Assembly: GCA_028564705.1 (NCBI GenBank)
Contig: JAPXFQ010002840.1
Location: forward strand, 2,402,102 to 2,466,101
Length of the DNA: 64,000 nt
DNA from: Apricaphanius iberus
Taxonomy: Eukaryota; Chordata; Actinopteri; Cyprinodontiformes; Aphaniidae
Direction of reading: 5' to 3'
Positions 1 to 9,366 of this stretch are shown piece after piece (positions within the stretch are counted from its first letter, which is position 1; each line of letters starts with the position of its first letter). A program made the position numbers and the translations under genes. The notes under the pieces were generated by a model, which was not told where the DNA came from, did no database searches, and worked only from the letters and a program-made list of their open reading frames with translations.

Positions 1-61
1 TATACACTTGGATTAGCAACTGTGGAAAAATGGCTACTCCAAAGCGTTGAATCAGTGTGAC

Positions 62-290
62 CAAGGGGCTGCACAGTAGTGCAGTTGGTACTGCAATTGC
101 CTTGAGGCCAAAAGGTTCTGGGGTCAAATTTTGGCCTGGGGTGTTTCTGAATCAAGTTAGCATGTTCTCTCTGTAAATCTGTGGGTTTTCACTGGGTACT
201 CTGACTTCCTTTGAAAGTTGAAAAACAATGACTTAATCCAATGGATGCTGGAGATAGGCACTATCCAACCCCCAACTCACCCCCCTTTCC
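62..290 (+). repeat. Degenerate tRNA-like dispersed fish repeat (SINE-like)
   Basis: The stretch follows the layout of a dispersed repeat common in fish genomes: a cagtagtgcagttggtactg head, a degenerate B-box-like ggttctggggtcaa, then gcatgttctctctgtaaatc, cactgggtactctgacttcc and a ggatgctggagataggcac end. Many substitutions show it is old. Two further relics lie at 37290-37640 and 53728-53900 in the opposite orientation. The family name is not known to me with certainty. Confidence 0.6.
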
Positions 291-2063
291 CTTGGAAGGA
301 TCTGTGCTTTCTTCTTTACAATTATTTTCATTTTTTCCGTTAATCTATCCCATCAAGGTTTAATAAAACAGTGTAGTTTATGAAAAGGAGTATCACTTAT
401 AAAAATGTGAAAAAGGCAAAGAGATTTCAATGCTTTTAGAAGGCATTGTATTTTTAAGACAAACTGATTTATGGTTGAGGAAAATAAAATCTGGGATGAT
501 TTGTTGGGTTGGAGAGATTTTTCTGAAGAAATGTAATAGGGCAAGTGAACCAACAAATCTATGTTAGTGTTGCCCAAAATGTATTAGGTCTCAAAAGTAC
601 TTTTAAAAGTTAGAGAGGGTTTTCATAGGTTGATAGATGTCCTCTCAGAGAGTGCGTGCAAAGTTTCAGAGTATGTAATTTTGTCGGCAAATGTTAGTCA
701 TTAGCGTTGGTCTCAATTAACAGAGAACGAAGGAAGAAATGCAGCAACAATCAGCCGTCATTGTGATTACAAGCACAAGAATGAGCAAGTATAAGGACAC
801 ACACACACAAACTCACCTCACCGGAGCTGGATTAAGGCTTAAGTTTGTTGTCTTGGCAGTGCTTTTCTCTTTGTCTCTGTTATTTCCTTCACACAGTCAT
901 CAGAGGACAACATGGCAGCTGCAGAGAAAAACATCATATCAAAACCACAAACCAAATGGTTCAACCTACTTACTTGCCTTTTATATATTTATAATACTGT
1001 CATATGGTCTTAGCAGTTTATTTTTTTCTTCATCAACAAGATATTTAAAAGTAAACTGACATGACACACTTTTGAGACAGCTATACCCCTCTATGAAAAC
1101 ATGTAATGTCACTGGTTTTTGTTTATCACTGGAATGATGTTTTAAACATGAATACAAAAGGATCATTTGGCTGAGTTGAACAGAGATTTAAGTTTTGTGC
1201 ATTTTCATTACACTTCTTAGTTTCTATGGTCGGATTCTACACTCTTAATTAAATGAGAGAGATTCCTTTAAGTTTTTTTGGAGGTTTTAATGCGATTAGA
1301 ATTGATCATACAAGAGGACAGTATTATTACACAGTAACGCCGGAATACTGACCTGTCTCAATCTAACAACAACAAGCTTATATTATTTCCAGCAATCTAG
1401 GTCTATCAATTTTATTTTAATATTACACAATTCTCAAGACAACCCTAGACTTTGTGGCGCCTTTCTCTTGGATTAGGAGCTGTGAACTTTGGTAGACATT
1501 TTAATAAAGCCTGGTAACAGAGTAATCTCCATGGTAACGGCAGATGGGGACTATTGTTATCAAAACACTCTGACCATGACTCGGGGTAAAGACGTCACTC
1601 AATAAGACTAAACATTCAAACTAATTCTACAACATTAAGTAAATGTGCATCACAGTTGATTACAAAGTGCCGATGAATCATAAAACTAAATAAATCCATA
1701 ACAGTTTCCTTGTGACATTTGTTAGAATTCAGCAATTGTGTGCTGGGAAAATGGGTGTGTTTGAATGTCTCCTTACCTCTCTGCAGGGTGTGACAGGCAC
1801 AGCAGTCCCAGTTGATATTCATCAGCCTCATCAGCTCTGAATCAGATGGAGCTTAAAAGAGGAGCGGTTCGCTAAATATTACGGTAGATGAATTATTAAC
1901 CTGCCGTAGTTACAGACACTCTGCAGAAAATAATTTTCTCCTCCTCGTGTGGTCATGTCTCTAGTTCTGCCTTTATTGTCCTCAATTCTTCACTCATACC
2001 AAATTCATCCGTGCTCCATTCGCTCACCGGATTCTCCCTGGTCTACCTCACGTCCTTCACGTC
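291..2063. other. Unassigned non-coding stretch
   Basis: AT-rich sequence without a recognisable gene or repeat. An open frame at 739-1059 (+) has a hydrophobic middle segment but no family resemblance, and no splice or promoter context that would support it. A short CA-rich run sits near 798-812. Confidence 0.5.
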
Positions 2064-2560
2064 ACGTCTTTAGACAAAGGTCATTTCGAACAAGCTACAT
2101 AGACATTAAAAAACTGTTTAAGAAAAGACGTTTTTCAAACAACAATGCCAAGTTCAATATTTTATCCGATGACATGCACCCAGAACACCTGAAACATGTA
2201 AACAAGATTAAATCAACATTCTACTCAGATGTACAAGGCAAGACCCAGAAAATCCAGCTGTGCAGATCAGCACTCAGTTGTCCGCACGCCATTTCTCTCG
2301 CCCGGGGCGTCACGTCTTTATACAAAGGTAATTTCGGACACGCTGCACAGACACAACTCTGTTTACCAAAAGACGTTTTTCGAACACAAAGCCATGTTCC
2401 GTACTGTTGTTAAATGTCATGCAGCCAGAACATTTGAAACATGTAAACAAGAGAAACATAAATATTCTACTCAGATGCACAAGGCAAGACCCAGAAAATC
2501 CAGATGTGCAGATTAACACTCAGTTGTCTGTATGCCATTTCTCTCACTCGGCTTTTTTAG
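2064..2560. repeat. Internal sub-repeats of about 245 bp in the tRNA unit
   Basis: Inside each tRNA unit a shorter module recurs. Its anchors are cgtctttagacaaaggt, aaaagacgtttttc, gaaacatgtaaacaag, attctactcagatg and cactcagttgtc. It occurs twice in unit 1 (from about 2064 and 2310), again at about 3728-3895, twice in unit 2 (from about 3897 and 4143) and partially at 5533-5612. It therefore spaces the tRNA clusters and could be the substrate for unequal crossover. No transcript or protein function is visible. Confidence 0.8.
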
Positions 2561-3029
2561 GTACAGCTAAATTTCAAACAGATTACAAGTACTATTATGC
2601 TAATAGAGCCTTTTGGTACTGCAAAGCTGACACCGGATTAGGAGTATTGTTATGCAAACATTGTCTATTGGAAAGTATTTTCTTTGCATAACATCTTTTA
2701 ATTGCACAATGGAAGGATGATACTTACCTAAGAGGATTGGAAATTTAAATTACAAAGGGCTGGTCAAAGCAACTGTTTATGTCCAAAGGTTACCGGCCAT
2801 CTAAAGAACCTGCGAAAAATTGGGCAATTCCAAAAATTTGTAGTTTCCTCAAACTGCTTGAGAGAGAAAGATACAAGCTTTTTAAAAGATTTAGAGTGCG
2901 TATCCAGGAAGTGGTGGACTGGCCAGTCACCTGTTGACATGTGTTGAATCACAGCCATGACATGAACCTTTAAACCACTTGATTGTGGTTTTTGGAACAA
3001 ACATGGAGCTGTGCAGACTGCATGGCCGG

Positions 3030-3102
3030 GCCTCGTTGGCGCAGTAGGTAGCGCGTCAGTCTCATAATCTGAAGGTCGTGAGTTCAACCCTCACACGGGG
3101 CA
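3030..3102 (+). tRNA. tRNA-Met (elongator, anticodon CAT), unit 1
   Basis: A 73-nt cloverleaf with acceptor stem gcctcgt/acggggc, D stem gcgc...gcgc, anticodon loop ctcataa giving CAT, and T arm gtgag-ttcaacc-ctcac with an intact B box. Sequence and lengths match the vertebrate elongator tRNA-Met type. No intron. The tRNA is followed by tctgttttctctttt, whose T runs serve as Pol III terminators. It lies 115 bp upstream of tRNA-Arg(ACG) on the same strand. Confidence 0.95.
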
Positions 3103-3217
3103 TCTGTTTTCTCTTTTAATGTGCACGTCCTGGTGCACTGCTGTACTTTGTCGCTCCTGGTGTGACACCATGACAGTGAGTTCTAAGAGACACAGTGAGT
3201 TGCATGACAATGAAGAG

Positions 3218-3290
3218 GAGCTAGTGGCGCAATGGACAACGCGTCTGACTACGGATCAGAAGATTCCAGGTTCAACTCCTGGCTAGCTCG
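3218..3290 (+). tRNA. tRNA-Arg (anticodon ACG), unit 1
   Basis: A 73-nt cloverleaf with fully paired acceptor stem gagctag/ctagctc, anticodon loop ctacgga giving ACG (A34 is normally edited to inosine), and T arm ccagg-ttcaact-cctgg. Compared with the usual vertebrate sequence, both strands of the acceptor stem have changed together, so pairing is kept; this favours a functional gene. No run of four T residues is seen close downstream. Confidence 0.93.
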
Positions 3291-3641
3291 AGCAACTCTA
3301 GAAATGTGATCTACAACCTTTCACACATCAAATCCTCTGCTCAATCGCAAATGCTTTGAATCACAAATGTTTAAAATGATAGCTACATTGTTAAAGAGTA
3401 CAGAAGATTAAACAGTTGTCCTGTGACAGCTTTCCCCTATTACAAATAGGGAAAGAGCATCTTTCCATGCATGTAACATAAGCAGCAGATCCTCAGGAAC
3501 CAAGATATGCACAGTTTGTGAGATCTGGCATATCAATGGAGTTATGTTTATAAGAAGCTTTACTAGCTGGCAGAGGACAGTTTCAATCCATTAATCTCTT
3601 GTTTATGAGTACAGAAGCCTCTCACTACACCACTCTGCATG

Positions 3642-3714
3642 CACCCCAGATGGGACTCGAACCCACAATCCCTGGCTTAGGAGGCCAGTGCCTTATCCAT
3701 TAGGCCACTGGGGC
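3642..3714 (-). tRNA. tRNA-Arg (anticodon CCT), unit 1
   Basis: On the minus strand the sequence begins gccccagtggcctaatgg and ends atctggggtg, the standard vertebrate tRNA-Arg(CCT) form. Anticodon stem ctggc/gccag encloses loop ctcctaa; the T loop is the canonical ttcgagt. It points towards the two plus-strand tRNA genes. No T4 terminator is seen in the first 60 bases downstream. Confidence 0.94.
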
Positions 3715-3896
3715 ACCACATTTGTTGGTCGGTCATTTCGAACGTGGTACGTAGACATGAAAAGACAGAACATTTGACACAAGTAAACGAGAGAAAATCA
3801 ACATTCTACTCAGATGTACAAGGCAAGACCTAGAAACTTCAGCTGTGCAGATCAACACTCAGTTGTCCGTATGCCATTTCTCTCATCCGGGGAATA
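3715..3896. repeat. Spacer copy of the tRNA-unit sub-repeat
   Basis: Between tRNA-Arg(CCT) of unit 1 and the start of unit 2 lies another divergent copy of the 245-bp module, with tcatttcgaacgtggtacg, gaacatttgacacaag and attctactcagatgtac. The same spacer follows the third tRNA of unit 2 until it is cut at 5612. Confidence 0.75.
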
Positions 3897-4862
3897 ACGT
3901 CTTTAGACAAAGGTCATTTCGAACAAGCTACATAGACATTAAAAAACTGTTTAAGAAAAGACGTTTTTCAAACAACAATGCCAAGTTCAATATTTTATCC
4001 GATGACATGCACCCAGAACACCTGAAACATGTAAACAAGAGAAAATCAACATTCTACTCAGATGTACAAGGCAAGACCCAGAAAATCCAGCTGTGCAGAT
4101 CAGCACTCAGTTGTCCGCACGCCATTTCTCTCGCCCGGGGCGTCACGTCTTTAGACAAAGGTAATTTCGGACACGCTGCACAGACACAACTCTGTTTACC
4201 AAAAGACGTTTTTCGAACACAAAGCCATGTTCCGTAGTGTTGTTAAATGTCATGCAGCCAGAACATTTGAAACATGTAAACAAGAGAAACATAAATATTC
4301 TACTCAGATGCACAAGGAAAGACCCAGAAAATCCAGCTGTGCAGATTAACACTCAGTTGTCTGTATGCCATTTCTCTCACTCGGCTTTTTTAGGTACAGC
4401 TAAATTTCAAACAGATTACAAGTACTATTATGCTAATAGAGCCTTTTGGTACTGCAAAGCTGACACCGGATTAGGAGTATTGTTATGCAAACATTGTCTA
4501 TTGGAAAGTATTTTCTTTGCATAACATCTTTTAATTGCACAATGGAAGGATGATACTTACCTAAGAGGATTGGAAATTTAAATTACAAAGGGCTGGTCAA
4601 AGCAACTGTTTATGTCCAAAGGTTACCGGCCATCTAAAGAACCTGCGAAAAATTGGGCAATTCCAAAAATTTGTAGTTTCCTCAAACTGCTTGAGAGAGA
4701 AAGATACAAGCTTTTTAAAAGATTTAGAGTGCGTATCCAGGAAGTGGTGGACTGGCCAGTCACCTGTTGACATGTGTTGAATCACAGCCATGACATGAAC
4801 CTTTAAACCACTTGATTGTGGTTTTTGGAACAAACATGGAGCTGTGCAGATTGCATGGCTGG

Positions 4863-4935
4863 GCCTTGTTGGCGCAGTAGGCAGCGCATCAGTCTCATAA
4901 TCTGAAGGTCGTGAGTTCAACCCTCACACGGGGCA
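4863..4935 (+). tRNA. tRNA-Met (anticodon CAT), unit 2, slightly diverged
   Basis: This is the duplicate of the gene at 3030-3102. Base 5 of the acceptor stem changed from c to t (now a G-U pair), position 26 changed from g to a, and one D-loop base differs. Anticodon loop ctcataa and the T arm are unchanged, and the T-rich terminator follows. It could still be functional; expression cannot be judged from sequence. Confidence 0.88.
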
Positions 4936-5040
4936 TCTGTTTTCTCTTTTAATGTTCACAAGGTGCACGTCCTGGTGCACTGCTGTACTTTGTCGCTCCT
5001 GGTGTGACACCATCACAGTGAGTTGCATGACAATGAAGAG

Positions 5041-5113
5041 GAGCTAGTGGCGCAATGGACAACGCGTCTGACTACGGATCAGAAGATTCCAGGTTCAACT
5101 CCTGGCTAGCTCA
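5041..5113 (+). tRNA. tRNA-Arg (anticodon ACG), unit 2
   Basis: Identical to the unit 1 gene except for the discriminator base, which is a instead of g. Acceptor, D, anticodon (ctacgga) and T arms are intact. As in unit 1, no close T4 terminator is visible. Confidence 0.9.
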
Positions 5114-5451
5114 AGTGACTCTAGAAATGTGATCTACAACCTTTCACACATCAAATCCTCTGCTCAATCACAAAAGCTTTTAATCCGACTGTTTAAAATG
5201 ATAGCTACATTGTTAAAGAGTCCAGAAGCTTAAACAATTGTCCTGTGACAGCTTTCCCCTATTACAAAAAGGGAAAGAGCAGCTTTCCATAGATGTATCA
5301 TAAGCAACAGAATCTCAGTCACCAAGATACCACAGTTTGTTAGATCTGGCATATGAATGGAGTTATGTTTATTAGAAGCTTAACTAGCTAGCAGTGGACA
5401 GTTTCAATCTATTAAGCTCTGGGTTATGAGTACACTACACCACTCTGCATG

Positions 5452-5524
5452 CACCCCAGATGGGACTCAAACCCACAACCACTGGCTTAAGAGGCCAGTG
5501 CCTTATCCATTAGGCCACTGGGGC
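5452..5524 (-). tRNA. tRNA-Arg(CCT)-derived gene with anticodon CTT, unit 2
   Basis: This is the duplicate of the minus-strand gene at 3642-3714. Acceptor stem, D arm and anticodon stem are kept, but the anticodon loop reads ctcttaa, so the anticodon is CTT (decoding Lys AAG) on a tRNA-Arg body. The T loop is tttgagt: the invariant C56 is lost, which weakens both the B box and the D-loop/T-loop contact. The variable loop also differs. The combination suggests a decaying duplicate; mischarging or a real anticodon shift remains a possibility that only expression data could settle. Confidence 0.85.
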
Positions 5525-5722
5525 ACCACATTTGTAAGCGAAGGTCATTTTGAACGTGGTACGTAGATATGAAAAGAGAGAACATTTGACACAAGTAAAC
5601 AAGAGAAAATCAAGCCTTCCTAAATTTTTAAAAGAGGTTTTCCCTTTGATTGCTGCTCCAATTTTAGATATAATAAATCTATCCTTAATCAATGGATACG
5701 TACCACAGGAATTTAAGATTGC

Positions 5723-7124
5723 ATAAAAGATGTTTACTGGGAGGGTAATCTTGCTACATTTGAGCAATTGCGACTTCAATATAATCTGTCCCAATCCAGC
5801 TGGTTTCAGGATTTGCAATTAACACAATTTATTAAAGGAAATGTAGCCAAATCACAGCTATTAAACAAAAGCGATTCTTTCTTAAAAACACTTAATCTAT
5901 CACCTACAAGTAATAAACTTATTGCTAAATTTGCCAATTGCTTCTTTTTACCCGTTTCATCATCTGAAAAAGTTAAAACAGCGTGGGAAAAGGAGCTGAG
6001 AACGGCAATACTTGAACATCAATGGAAACAGGCCTTTTCTCAAATTCACAATTGCTCAATAAATAGCAGACACAAGCTTTTACAGTTTAAAGTGTTTTTA
6101 CATCGTTTTTACTACTCCAAAGTTTCATTACACAAATTTTACTCTGATGTGTCCCCAATATGCGATAAATGTAAATCAGCAGAAGGATTATTGTTGCACT
6201 CTTTTTGGGAATGTCCAGTTATACAGCAATCCTGATCTAGCATCTTTTTTTTTATTCGGGGATGTATCAGAGAGACCTTGTCCCTGACAGAGATATGATC
6301 CTGTTTGGGAGCTCAACAGAAACACAGAACCTTTCAAAACCTCTCAGGACTGCTTTACTTCTTGCGACAGTTCTGGCCAAAAGACTTGTTCTTAAAGAAT
6401 GGAAGGCATCATCTGCTCCAAGCTTCAGGAACTGGCTAAATGAATTATTAAATGTAATGACTCTAGAAAAAAAAATCAGATTTATAAACTCCGGAAATAT
6501 CCATAAATGGGAAGAAACTTGGAATCCTTTTATGAAATATATAGCTACATGAACCACAGTTACGTTTTTGCTCTGGATTTTTTTGTGTGTGTCCTTTTTC
6601 CGTATGGTGTTAGAATTGGTTATTGTTATTATGGTTCTGTTATTGTTCTGATCATTATGTTTGTTGCTGTTTTTACCAATGATGATGGTAGGGGGGATGA
6701 CAATGACATCATTGATATAGATTTTTTTTACATTTTTTTTATTGTCTCTGTTGATGTGAAATTTTGATTTGGAATTTTTTTGGGGGTGGTCGGGCAATCA
6801 GGAAGTAGACTAGGGTCTGCTTCCTTAGAGCCTCTCCTGCTAACTGACACGGATCTGGCCTACAGGGTTTCAGAGAACAGTCTGGACCAAGGTGGGCCAC
6901 ATCGGTGAGGTGGTACAGTATACTATGTAATCTTGTCCCTTGTTAAGGTGCCTTTTCTAGTTTAAGATGATGACAGACACATCTCTTCCCAAGTATGAAG
7001 GAGTGTAAGTGAATGAATTTAGGTGTGAATCTGTTAATCTTGTATGCTATTGTTTTTCTGTGCTTATAAATAATATATAGAATAATACATAATATATAAA
7101 ATAATATATAGAATAACAATCTAG
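5723..7124 (+). mobile_element. 5'-truncated L1-type LINE fragment inserted in the L2-type LINE
   Basis: The fragment is bounded by the 8-bp direct repeat aagattgc (5715-5722 and 7125-7132). Removing the fragment and one repeat copy restores the L2 reading frame. It encodes the C-terminal part of an L1-like ORF2 from about 5726, including a CxxC...H...C cluster near 6160-6218 (CDKCKSAEG...HSFWEC), followed after a stop and frameshift by a second part at 6262-6552. The 3' UTR is T/G-rich and ends in an AT-rich simple tail. About 1.4 kb, dead. Confidence 0.88.
5726..6552 (+). pseudogene. L1-type ORF2 C-terminal remnant
   Basis: The frame opens directly after the insertion boundary (residues KDVYWEGNLATFEQLRLQYN) and runs to a stop at 6233-6235. 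The remaining part, with the KEWK...W motif typical of L1 ORF2 C-termini, continues in another frame from 6262. The N-terminal endonuclease and reverse transcriptase are absent because of 5' truncation. No function expected. Confidence 0.8.
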
Positions 7125-7132
7125 AAGATTGC

Positions 7133-8495
7133 TGAAATTAAACCTCTACTTAAGAAACCATCTCTTGATCAAAACGACTTAATTAACTATAGACCGACAT
7201 CTAATCTTCCGTTCTGATCTAAAATTCTTGAGAAAATAGTTGCACATCAGATGTGTGAGCATTTAAAAAATAATGAGCTGTTTGATAATTTTCAGTCAGG
7301 CTTTAGAGCTCATCACAGCACGGAAACAGCTCTGGTGAAAGTTACTAATTATATTATCATAGCCTCAGACAATGGAATGGTGACCGTTTTGGTCCTGTTA
7401 GATCTCAGTGCTGCCTTTGACACTGTTGATCACAATATTCTCATTGAAATGCTTCAAAGTGTCAGTATAATAGGAACAGCACTAGGCTGGTTTAAATCTT
7501 ATTTGTCCAACAGATTTCAGTTTGTTCAGGTAAACAATAGGTCTTCCTCAGCCTCAATGGTTACTTGCGGAGTACCACAGTGTTCGGTGCTTGGGCCGAT
7601 CCTTTTTACTATATATATGCTTCCTATTGGTAAAATCATTAGGCAGCATGGGATAAATTTCCATAGTTACGCAGATACACAGCTATATCTATCCATAAAT
7701 CCTGATGAATCCAATCAGTTAGGTAGACTACAGGCATTTCTGGAAGACAAAAATTTGTATGACTCTAAACTTCTTGCTTCTGATAAAACAGAGGTTGTCG
7801 TGTTTCGACCAGAAGCTCTGAACAAGAAACTACTTAGTGAACCCATTCAACTGGACGGCATTAAATTAGCCTCCAGTAATAAAGCAAAGAACCTCTGTGT
7901 TATTTTTGACAAAGATATGTCATTTAGATCTAACATTATAGAAGTCTCTAGGATTTCCTTTTTTCAGTTTAGGAATATTGCAAAAATTAGAACCATCCTG
8001 TCCAGGAGTGATGCTGAAAAACTAGTCCATGCCTTTGTTACTTCGACCCTGGATTACTGTAACTCTTTATTATCAGGGGGTCCACAGAATACAATTAAAA
8101 GTCTTCAGTTAGTCCAAAATGCTGCTGCAAGGGTTCTAAAGAATAACAGAAGAAGATATCCCATTTCCCCTGTTTTAGCCTCTCTTCACTGGCTCCCAGT
8201 AATATCTAGAATAGAATTCAAGATCATCCTTCTGACATATAAAGCTCTTAATAATTTAGCTCCATCATTCATAAGAGACCTGATTGTTCCATATGTTCAT
8301 AACAGAGCACTTCGCTCTCAGACTACAGGTTTACTGGTTCCCAGGATTTCTAAAAGTAGAATGGGTGGCAGATCTTTCAGTTACCAGGCTCCCCTCCTAT
8401 GGAACCAACTCCCACGGCTGGTTCGTGAAGCAGACAACTTGTTTATCTTTAAAACTAGGCTTAAAACCTTCCTCTTTGACAACGCTTACAGTTAG
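7133..8495 (+). pseudogene. L2/Maui-like LINE reverse transcriptase, inactive
   Basis: The reading frame starts in the RT (KPLLKKPSLD, then a TGA stop at about 7217) and is open from 7251 to 8495. RT motifs are SGFRAHHSTETAL, DLSAAFDTVDH, CGVPQCSVLGPILF and a damaged catalytic box: the expected YADDTQ is YADTQ at 7668-7682, a precise loss of one Asp codon. The C-terminal LINE signature LVQNAAARVL...SLHWLPV...FKI..LTYKALN is well kept. The endonuclease is missing. The glycine of the PQGS motif is also changed to cysteine. Confidence 0.85.
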
Positions 8496-8680
8496 AGACA
8501 GGTTAGACAGGTAGCTAGAAAGAGACAGGTTAATGTTAGTATTCAGGTAGAGTGTGAAAAGCTAGGAAGAGATAGGAAGAGGTAGAGTAGCTAGGTAGAG
8601 ACAGATTAATGTAAGCCGGGTAGAGAGTGTTAGTAGCTAGGTCTCCTAGTAGCTAGGAGACAGGTTAATGTTAGTAGCTA

Positions 8681-9190
8681 TGATGGAGAAATGTATTATT
8701 AAGTTTCATCTTTTAGTATTATTAACACTGAGAGCAGAGGGTGTGAAAAACAGAAGATGCAGTTGGGCGAGAAAGCAGGTGTTGAGTTCACATGGGAATC
8801 GAGGTTAGAAAACCATACTGCCTGAGAAAATTGATTCTTCTTGTATACTTAGTTTTGAGAGTTTCTCTTATTGTGTTACGATTTAACCCAAGCTATTGCC
8901 ATTGTTATGTATTTGCCAAGATTCCCTTATTCCCAGCTAAAGAGCCAGGTGCCTTCATCCTGAGAAATTCCCACCCTGAGAGAAGAGTTTTGTCTTCAGA
9001 AAAGATAGAAGCAAGGTTGCTGTTCTTTATAAATACCTGTTTTCATTTGAGCTGGGACGAGGCAATATTCAGCATTCACTGTGATCTGTTCTGTCCGCCT
9101 GTATGATCAATTCAAATATAATTAAACCTCCAAGATGAAATGAAGGAATCTCCCTCACCTCTTTATTTAAAATGCCTTTTTCCCACTACA
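8681..9190. mobile_element. LTR-like insertion (possible solo LTR) in the L2 3' UTR
   Basis: The sibling L2 copy near 61552-61560 lacks this block, so it is an insertion. The direct repeat agtagctatg occurs at 8673-8682 and 9190-9199. If the element is taken as TG...CA (8681-9190) the duplication is gtagcta. Inside are tataaata near 9029 and attaaa near 9121, the order expected for an LTR promoter and polyadenylation region. No coding sequence is recognised. A 7-bp duplication is unusual for an LTR element, so the class is tentative. Confidence 0.5.
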
Positions 9191-9366
9191 GTAGCTATGC
9201 TGCTTTAGGCTAGGCTGTTGGAGGACATTATTAGTCAGTTCCTACTTTCTCTCCTACTTCGCTCCAACCGCATGATGTGCTGTCAATTCAAGTGCTAACC
9301 TGTTTTCTCTTAGTCTCTTCCTACAGTAGGTGCTCCTGACCCGCCCTGCTTGACGACCCTGACTAA

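Larger units (their letters stand above)
2064..5612. repeat. Tandem duplication of a 1.8-kb three-tRNA unit
   Basis: Unit 1 starts at about 2064 and unit 2 at about 3897; a third unit is cut off at 5612 by the L2-type LINE. The tRNA-Met copies are 1833 bp apart, the tRNA-Arg(ACG) copies 1823 bp and the tRNA-Arg(CCT-type) copies 1810 bp, so the units differ by small indels. The spacers are also duplicated and look nearly identical over long runs, for example 2555-3030 against 4380-4863, so the whole block and not just the tRNAs was copied. Unequal exchange between repeats is the likely origin. The open frames in the block (for example 3845-4237) follow from the repeats and look non-coding. Confidence 0.9.

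Noticed and set aside
739..1059. 106-codon open frame with a hydrophobic segment
   Set aside because: No recognised family, no promoter or splice context, and length within chance expectation in a 64-kb window.
3429..3460. Hairpin tttcccctattacaaatagg near tRNA genes, considered as an RNA processing signal
   Set aside because: It does not match the histone 3' stem-loop or a snRNA element, and the pairing is imperfect in the second unit.
3845..4237. 130-codon open frame over the tRNA-unit repeats
   Set aside because: The frame lies in tandem sub-repeats, similar frames recur in every unit with different stops, and the residues show no conserved domain; openness follows from the repeat.
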